From: Winogradskyella sp. | Lineage (GTDB): Bacteria; Bacteroidota; Bacteroidia; Flavobacteriales; Flavobacteriaceae | Direction: 5' to 3' | Length of the DNA stretch: 39,995 bases | Assembly: GCF_013213975.1 (NCBI RefSeq) | Contig: NZ_JABSST010000021.1 | Span: 1-39,995 of the forward strand | Part shown: positions 34,685 to 39,995 of the stretch, one piece after another | How positions within the stretch are numbered: position 1 is the first letter of the stretch | How the letters are laid out: every line of letters starts with the position of its first letter | The notes under the pieces: generated by a model | Seen by the model: the letters and a program-made list of their open reading frames with translations, nothing else | Databases searched by the model: none | What the model was told of the DNA's origin: nothing | Made by a program: the position numbers and the translations under genes

Positions 34685-35451
34685 TAAAATTCATTTTTCT
34701 TAATAAGTTCTTTTGCTAAACTTAAATAATTTGCGGCACCCTTACTACTTACATCGTAGTTAATAATACTTTCCCCATAACTTGGTGCTTCACCTAAGCG
34801 CACATTACGTTGGATAATGGTTTCAAAAACCATTTCACTAAAGTGCTTTTGAACTTCTTCTACAACCTGATTTGATAGTCGCAAACGCGAATCGAACATG
34901 GTGAGAAGCATGCCTTCAATATCTAACGCTTCGTTGTGTATCTTCTGTACACTTTTAATAGTATTTAACAGTTTTCCAAGGCCTTCTAGTGCAAAATATT
35001 CACACTGTATAGGTATCATAACTGAATCTGAAGCCGTAAGCGCATTTAAGGTTAATAAGCCAAGTGAAGGGGCACAGTCGATTAAAATGTAATCATATTC
35101 AGATTTTAATTCTGAAATCGCTTTTTTAAGCATGTACTCGCGTTCGTCTTTATCTACCAGTTCTATTTCAATCGCAACGAGATCGATATGCGCCGGAATG
35201 ACATCAACATTAGGTGCGTTAGAAGCTACAATAGCTTCTTTAGCAACAGTAGTATGCTCAAGAACTTGATATGATCCTATTTCTACAGCATCAACATCGA
35301 TACCGAGACCAGAACTTGCGTTGGCTTGTGGATCCGCATCTATAAGTAGGACTTTTTTCTCTAGTGCACCTAGGGAAGCAGCTAAATTAACTGAGGTTGT
35401 GGTTTTACCAACTCCGCCTTTTTGATTAGCAATAGCAATGATTTTACCCAT
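34684..35451 (-). CDS. parA: Chromosome partitioning ATPase ParA (Soj)
   Basis: Protein of 255 residues, the short chromosomal ParA form without an N-terminal DNA-binding extension. The deviant Walker A is NQKGGVGKTTTSVNLA with both signature lysines; LLIDADPQANASSGLG and YILIDCAPSLG are the A' and B motifs. It drives origin segregation together with ParB. First gene of the run through parB, DUF5683, dapB, lepB, WbqC-like and DUF6122, and separated from the M16 gene by a 140-bp gap containing a terminator. Confidence 0.96.
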   Translation of the reverse strand: MGKIIAIANQKGGVGKTTTSVNLAASLGALEKKVLLIDADPQANASSGLGIDVDAVEIGSYQVLEHTTVAKEAIVASNAPNVDVIPAHIDLVAIEIELVDKDEREYMLKKAISELKSEYDYILIDCAPSLGLLTLNALTASDSVMIPIQCEYFALEGLGKLLNTIKSVQKIHNEALDIEGMLLTMFDSRLRLSNQVVEEVQKHFSEMVFETIIQRNVRLGEAPSYGESIINYDVSSKGAANYLSLAKELIKKNEF

Positions 35452-35528
35452 TAATTGATTTGGTTTGTTGAGGGTTTAAAAATACGATTTATTATGGGTT
35501 TTGAAAATCGAAGTTGTTAACATAGCAT

Positions 35529-35569
35529 AAAAAAAAGCCTTCCAAAATCAAAGATTCTAGACGGCTTTT
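35529..35569 (-). terminator. Rho-independent terminator of the M16 peptidase gene
   Basis: On the minus strand, AAAAGCC and GGCTTTT pair, then after a G-A mismatch nine further positions pair (two as G-U), closed by a 3-base loop. A run of eight T follows. It isolates the M16 gene from parA. Confidence 0.85.
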
Positions 35570-35591
35570 AGTATTTCTGTATGCGGAGCAA

Positions 35592-38447
35592 TTACTCTTC
35601 CGGCATCAAAATGGCCTTAATATATCCATTAGTTAAGTATTTTTTAGCAACATTTTGGATGTCTTTTGCTGCTACGGCATTAACATCCTTTTCGTAAGTA
35701 ATAACCGAATTTAAATCTCCTTGTGAATAGTCTGCATCCTTAATAGTAGAAAGCCAAAAACGATTTTGCTCAAGATTATCTTTTCTTGATAAAATTTGCG
35801 CCTTTTTAACTTTATCTAAGTCTATTTCAGTAGGACCATCTGTTATAATTTTTTCTAACTCAGCGATAGAAGCATTGGCTAATTTTTCTGCATTATCTGG
35901 ACCACAAGGGAAGGATATACTAAAGTTAAAACGACCATAAGGTATTTTACCAATAAATCCATTGGCGCCTGCACCATAAACCCCTCCTTCTTCTTCTCTA
36001 AGTTTTTCAATGAGTTTAATGCTTAAGATGTCACCTAACATGTTCATGGCTCTCGCCTCTTTTTCATTATAGTCCGCATCACCACTAAAAATTAAACGTA
36101 CTGCACTTTTAGGTTCAGTACCTTTGTTGTACATAAATTCATGTGATCCAGATTTTGGTCTAAAATCATGCACTTTATACATTTCCTTTTCACCAGTACT
36201 TGGTAATGATGCTATATAAGTTTCAGCGAAGTCTTTAATCTTAGACTCGTCAACATTACCCACGAAGTAAAAATGAAAATCCCCAGCATTGGCAAATCGT
36301 TCTTTATATTTTTGATAAGCCAGATCGTAATTAGCATTATCTAAAGCTTCAGCATCTGGAAAGCCAGTATACCTAGGATTACCTTCATTAACAAATTCTC
36401 CATACGCAATAGAAAATGCGATATTAGGATTGGATAAGATATTCCCTAAAAATGCTTTTTGCTTACTTATATAAGATGCAAAGGCCTCAGGATCCTTATC
36501 TAACTTTGTAAAATATAGATGAATCATTTGAAACATCATTTCCAAATCTTTAGGTGATGCAGATCCTCTAAATCCTTCGGAGTTACCTCCTATAAATGGC
36601 CTAACACTAACAATTTTTCCAGAGGTCATTTTAGCCATTTCGTTTTTGTCAATACCATCAATACTAGCTTCAAATAATCCTCCATTGGCACTTGAAGTTT
36701 CTTTGAGTTCTTCATCTGAATATAATGAGGTGCCACCATAACTAAAAGCCTCAAGTAAAATCTCGTCGTTTTTAAAATCTGTTTTTTTGTAAGTGATTTT
36801 AGCACCATTACTCAAGGTAAGAGTAGTGGTTTCAGTTATTGCACCTTCATTATTGGTAGTTTGACTTATAACACTCCCCTTAACAGGTTTAATCGGCATC
36901 ATTTCAGCTCTTGCTGCTTCGTCTTCATAATCTTTAACATCTGATTTTTTAACGGCATCTAACAAATCAATAACTTCTTTTTCGGAAACTTTTGTAAGTC
37001 CTTCTTTTTTTGGTCCTGTAAGAATTACCAACCGGTTATCGTCATGTAAGAAGTCGGTAATTAAACCGTTGACCTCGCTTAATGTAATTTTGGGTAATTC
37101 TGATTGTGCATAACTGTAAGACCACTCAATGCTTGGAATTGGACTTTCCTGTAAGAAGTTAGATACGTAAAGGTTTACAATTCTACCTGATTCGCGTTTG
37201 TCTTTATTTTTAAAATTGCGCTCGAGTCTTGCTAAGTAGTCTTTTTTTGCGCGATCTAATTCAGATGCTTTAAATCCAAAACGCTTTACACGTTCGTTTT
37301 CTTCAAGCAATGTTTTTAGGGCTTCCAGTTGTCCAGTTTCATTGGTTTGTGCAACAGATTGATATGCTTCTTTATTTCCAATAATTCCGCCATGATATGA
37401 GAATCCAAATAAGAAAGGTGGGTTTGGTTGATTTCTATATTCATTTAATCGATTGTTAATCATTTGAGTGAAAAGTCCTTCAACCATATTATCACGGTAA
37501 TCTTGAATGGTTCTCGTTTTTTCTGGATTGCCTTTGTCTTTATAATATATTTGAACCTGGCTCGATGTAGCTTCTTCATCCCACTCAATGGCTACAAAAG
37601 TGCCTTCATGATTTTCAGAATAGTAGTCTTCTCTTGGTTTAGGATTTTGAGGGTTTTTAAGTTCGCTAAAATTGGCAATAATCTTTTGTTCTAGAGTTTC
37701 AACATCTAAATCACCAACAGCAATTACTGCCATAAGATTTGGACGATACCAATCTTTTTGAAAGTTTCTTAGGCTTTCATATCCAAACGTTTCTAAATTC
37801 TCTTTAGTACCGATTGGCAGACGCTCTGCATATCTTGATTTATAAGCAATCTTATCGAGATATTTTGATTGCATTCGTGTAGCAGCACCCAGTCGGGTAC
37901 GATATTCTTCGATAACAACTCCACGCTCGTCATCAATATCTTCTGCGGTAAGTAAGGCATTACCAGCCCAGTCTTGCAAAATTTGGAAGCCTTTTTCTAA
38001 TTTCTCAGGATCATCGCTTGGAATAGGGAGAATATAAACTGTTTGATCAAAGCCTGTATAGGCATTTAAGTCTGCCCCAAATTCAACTCCAATATTTTGC
38101 AAGTAGTCGACCAGCTCATTTTTTTGGAAGTTTTTCGTGCCATTGAAATTCATGTGTTCCATGAAATGGGCGAGGCCAACTTGGTCTTCTGTTTCTACAA
38201 TAGAACCTGCTTTTAATGCTAAACGTAATTCTACTTTGTCCTCTGGTTTTCCATTATTTTGAATATAATAGGTGAGACCATTAGGGAGTTTACCTATCTT
38301 AACTTCTTGTGTAATTGGTAAAGCGTCTAAAGGTACTGCGCCTGTCGTTTGTTGTTCTGGGGTATTTGTTTGAGCATTTGCGGTAAATGCAACGAGTAAA
38401 CTGCATACAAAAAGTGTTTGAAACACCTTGATAAATGTTGATTTCAT
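35592..38447 (-). CDS. M16 family zinc metallopeptidase (pitrilysin/insulinase-like)
   Basis: I take the ATG at 38447 (951 residues), since it places the signal peptide (FVCSLLVAFTANAQ) at the start; the frame is open to 38480. The protein carries two M16 repeat halves. The first has the inverted zinc motif HFMEHMNFNG (HxxEH), followed about 76 residues later by the ERGVVIEEYR glutamate ligand. The second half, from about residue 530, lacks the motif, as in most two-domain M16 peptidases. Secreted and probably active on small peptides in the periplasm. Ends in a strong terminator; no partner gene adjoins it. Confidence 0.93.
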   Translation of the reverse strand: MKSTFIKVFQTLFVCSLLVAFTANAQTNTPEQQTTGAVPLDALPITQEVKIGKLPNGLTYYIQNNGKPEDKVELRLALKAGSIVETEDQVGLAHFMEHMNFNGTKNFQKNELVDYLQNIGVEFGADLNAYTGFDQTVYILPIPSDDPEKLEKGFQILQDWAGNALLTAEDIDDERGVVIEEYRTRLGAATRMQSKYLDKIAYKSRYAERLPIGTKENLETFGYESLRNFQKDWYRPNLMAVIAVGDLDVETLEQKIIANFSELKNPQNPKPREDYYSENHEGTFVAIEWDEEATSSQVQIYYKDKGNPEKTRTIQDYRDNMVEGLFTQMINNRLNEYRNQPNPPFLFGFSYHGGIIGNKEAYQSVAQTNETGQLEALKTLLEENERVKRFGFKASELDRAKKDYLARLERNFKNKDKRESGRIVNLYVSNFLQESPIPSIEWSYSYAQSELPKITLSEVNGLITDFLHDDNRLVILTGPKKEGLTKVSEKEVIDLLDAVKKSDVKDYEDEAARAEMMPIKPVKGSVISQTTNNEGAITETTTLTLSNGAKITYKKTDFKNDEILLEAFSYGGTSLYSDEELKETSSANGGLFEASIDGIDKNEMAKMTSGKIVSVRPFIGGNSEGFRGSASPKDLEMMFQMIHLYFTKLDKDPEAFASYISKQKAFLGNILSNPNIAFSIAYGEFVNEGNPRYTGFPDAEALDNANYDLAYQKYKERFANAGDFHFYFVGNVDESKIKDFAETYIASLPSTGEKEMYKVHDFRPKSGSHEFMYNKGTEPKSAVRLIFSGDADYNEKEARAMNMLGDILSIKLIEKLREEEGGVYGAGANGFIGKIPYGRFNFSISFPCGPDNAEKLANASIAELEKIITDGPTEIDLDKVKKAQILSRKDNLEQNRFWLSTIKDADYSQGDLNSVITYEKDVNAVAAKDIQNVAKKYLTNGYIKAILMPEE

Positions 38448-38581
38448 GAGATTGATGGTTTTTGTGTTTAATACATACAATAGTATGAGGAAATTCCTCT
38501 AATTTAAAAATTATTTCTTCGTAGTTGAAAGAATAACAATTATTTAACTAAATAGGTAAGCTAGTATTGTTTGTAGGAAGA

Positions 38582-38947
38582 TTATGAACAATTTGGGTTA
38601 GAATCACAATCGGGATCATCACAATCGATAAGGCCATCACCGTCATTATCCTCACCGTCAATGCAACGTTCTATAAGGCAGTCTTGGAAGTCTTCACACT
38701 CTAAGTCAAAACAATCAATAAAACCATCGCCATCATTGTCAATGCCATCATTGCATATTTCTTGACAGGTGTTATTATCGTTGCAATCTAGATCTTGACA
38801 GTCTACCAGGCTATCACCATCATTATCAATGCCGTCATTACAAATCTCTGAAGTTGTGTCATCAGATTCATCGGTGTTGTTATTACTACAACTTATCACC
38901 AATACACAAAAGGAAATGGCACACAGTTGTCTTAATTGGATGGACAT
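38582..38947 (-). CDS. Small lipoprotein with three Cys/Asp-rich MopE-like repeats
   Basis: I use the ATG at 38947 (121 residues), because it gives a lipoprotein signal (CAISFCVLVISC, lipid Cys20); the frame is open to 39034, but that would add 29 residues before the signal. The mature part is three repeats of about 28 residues (34-61, 63-90, 94-120), each C-(N/I)DG-DNDGD-(L/I)(V/I)DC-D-(D/E)C with four cysteines. The DxDxDG spacing suits calcium binding, and the cysteines would form disulfides outside the cell. Such repeats occur in MopE-type and surface proteins. The function here is unknown; a surface-exposed calcium-stabilised protein is a reasonable inference. Confidence 0.82.
   Translation of the reverse strand: MSIQLRQLCAISFCVLVISCSNNNTDESDDTTSEICNDGIDNDGDSLVDCQDLDCNDNNTCQEICNDGIDNDGDGFIDCFDLECEDFQDCLIERCIDGEDNDGDGLIDCDDPDCDSNPNCS
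38588..38848 (-). repeat. Three tandem coding repeats in the Cys/Asp-rich lipoprotein
   Basis: Three units of about 84 bp. Units 1 and 2 share the residues EICNDGIDNDGD exactly; unit 3 reads RCIDGEDNDGD. DNA identity is high across the NDGDG core, so the copy number could vary between strains. Confidence 0.75.
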
Positions 38948-39026
38948 AGCAAAGAATTTTGTACTAAGATAACCATTGCAAAAATGACACGGAGTTAAAC
39001 TTTTTTTAAAACGAGTGGACCATGCT

Positions 39027-39995
39027 CTAATCAATTAAAATTTCGAGTATTTGGATGGCAGCATCACTTATTTTTGTACCAGGTCCAAAAACTGCAACTG
39101 CACCAGCATCAAAAAGAAATTGATAGTCCTGTTTTGGAATAACACCACCAACAATTACCATAATGTCATCGCGACCATAAGCCCTTAATTCTTCAATAAC
39201 TTGAGGAACTAGTGTTTTGTGACCTGCGGCTAATGATGAAACTCCTAAGATATGTACGTCATTTTCAACAGCTTGTTTGGCAGCTTCCTTTGGCGTTTGA
39301 AATAAAGGGCCGATATCTACATCAAAACCTACATCGGCATAACCAGTGGCAACAACTTTTGCCCCTCTATCATGACCATCTTGGCCCATTTTTGCTATCA
39401 TTATTCTTGGTCTACGACCATCTTGTTCTGCAAATTGATCTGCAAGTTTCCGGGCTTTCTTGAAGCTTTTATCGTCTTTTATTTCCTTACTATACACACC
39501 GCTGAAGGATTTTATTTTAGCCTTGTAACGTCCAAATGCTGCTTCTAAGGCATCACTAATTTCACCTAATGTAGCACGTTTGCGAGCTGCATCTATGGCT
39601 AAAGCTAATAAATTTTCATTTCCTGACTTAGCAGCTTTGGTTAATTTTGATAGCGCTTCAGCCACGTCTTGATTATTTCTTGTAGACTTTATTTGATTGA
39701 GTCGTTCTATTTGTTGATTTCGAACCGTCTGGTTATCGACCTCAAGAATATGAAGCGGATCTTCCTCTTCAAGTTGATATTTGTTAACACCAACAATGAC
39801 ATCTTGACCTGAATCAATTCTTGCTTGTTTACGAGCCGCAGCTTCCTCAATACGTAACTTTGGAATTCCTGCTTCAATAGCTTTAGTCATGCCACCTAGT
39901 TCTTCAACCTCTTCTATTAAAGCCCAAGCTTTTTGTGCTATATCATGTGTTAAACACTCCACATAATAACTTCCAGCCCAAGGGTCAACCGTTTT
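39027..39995 (-). CDS. Methylmalonyl-CoA mutase large subunit, C-terminal part (cut by window edge)
   Basis: Only the last 322 codons are in view; the frame runs off the right edge with [16 protein letters not shown], a conserved piece of the catalytic barrel, so no start should be placed at the GTG near 39962. The cobalamin-binding domain is complete: [20 protein letters not shown] with the DxHxxG lower-ligand histidine, then [15 protein letters not shown] and [20 protein letters not shown]. The enzyme interconverts succinyl-CoA and methylmalonyl-CoA using adenosylcobalamin. The small subunit, if present, would lie outside this window. Ends in TAG. Confidence 0.95.
   Translation of the reverse strand, partial: KTVDPWAGSYYVECLTHDIAQKAWALIEEVEELGGMTKAIEAGIPKLRIEEAAARKQARIDSGQDVIVGVNKYQLEEEDPLHILEVDNQTVRNQQIERLNQIKSTRNNQDVAEALSKLTKAAKSGNENLLALAIDAARKRATLGEISDALEAAFGRYKAKIKSFSGVYSKEIKDDKSFKKARKLADQFAEQDGRRPRIMIAKMGQDGHDRGAKVVATGYADVGFDVDIGPLFQTPKEAAKQAVENDVHILGVSSLAAGHKTLVPQVIEELRAYGRDDIMVIVGGVIPKQDYQFLFDAGAVAVFGPGTKISDAAIQILEILID

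Noticed and set aside
38948..39034. Upstream extension of the Cys/Asp repeat lipoprotein
   Set aside because: It would put 29 residues ahead of a clear lipoprotein signal and overlap the mutase gene's end.
1..39995. CRISPR array, tRNA or rRNA genes, prophage or insertion sequence
   Set aside because: I saw no spaced direct repeats, tRNA-like cloverleaf, rRNA motif, transposase or integrase in the sequence.

Overview
The window is a stretch of chromosome from a member of the Flavobacteriaceae (phylum Bacteroidota). This rests on low GC, densely packed genes, the gliding lipoprotein GldI, several families largely confined to the phylum (DUF3810, DUF5683, DUF6122, WbqC-like, a long signal peptidase I, LETM1-related protein), a LytS/LytTR pair with 2TM-domain partners, and promoters of the Bacteroidota TTG-N19-TAnnTTTG type. 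The genus cannot be set from this sequence alone. I saw no tRNA, rRNA, CRISPR array, prophage or insertion sequence; this looks like core genome.

Layout. 1-4.2 kb (minus): a two-module secreted amidohydrolase and a DUF3810 membrane protein with an HExxH motif. 4.2-5.7 kb (plus): the dipeptidase PepD, ending at a bidirectional terminator. 5.7-8.5 kb (minus): nrnA, gldI and a cyclophilin-FKBP fusion lipoprotein, tightly packed. 8.65 kb (plus): ndk, with the clearest promoter in the window and a strong terminator. 9.1-10.9 kb (minus): a secreted serine hydrolase. 11.1-16.5 kb (plus): an eight-gene signalling operon containing a DUF2141 protein, a TPR-like protein, a LytS-type histidine kinase fused to a 2TM domain, three free 2TM proteins, a secreted amidohydrolase and a LytTR response regulator. 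16.5-21.7 kb (minus): LETM1-related protein, a 363-bp non-coding gap, a small membrane protein, penicillin acylase, a CIA30-like protein and DciA. 21.8-23.3 kb (minus): a small lipoprotein overlapping recF. 23.4-29.9 kb (plus): TPR membrane protein, ribH, two small paralogous membrane proteins, mutL, two rhomboid proteases and an EEP-family hydrolase. 29.9-35.5 kb (minus): the parA-parB-DUF5683-dapB-lepB-WbqC-DUF6122 run. 35.6-40 kb (minus): an M16 peptidase, a Cys/Asp-repeat lipoprotein, and the 3' end of methylmalonyl-CoA mutase, cut by the window edge.

How the genes fit together. Replication, repair and segregation functions recur (recF, DciA, mutL, parAB). Envelope and secretion functions are also frequent (LepB, PPIases, GldI, rhomboids, peptidases). 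The 11.1-16.5 kb operon looks like a membrane-sensing unit in which one 2TM module has been copied four times, once as part of the kinase.

The strongest anomaly is recF. The frame encodes a complete 359-residue RecF, but codon 277, where the ABC-signature glycine belongs, is TGA. No other gene in the window is interrupted, so this is a local lesion, a sequencing error or a local recoding event, and not a changed genetic code.
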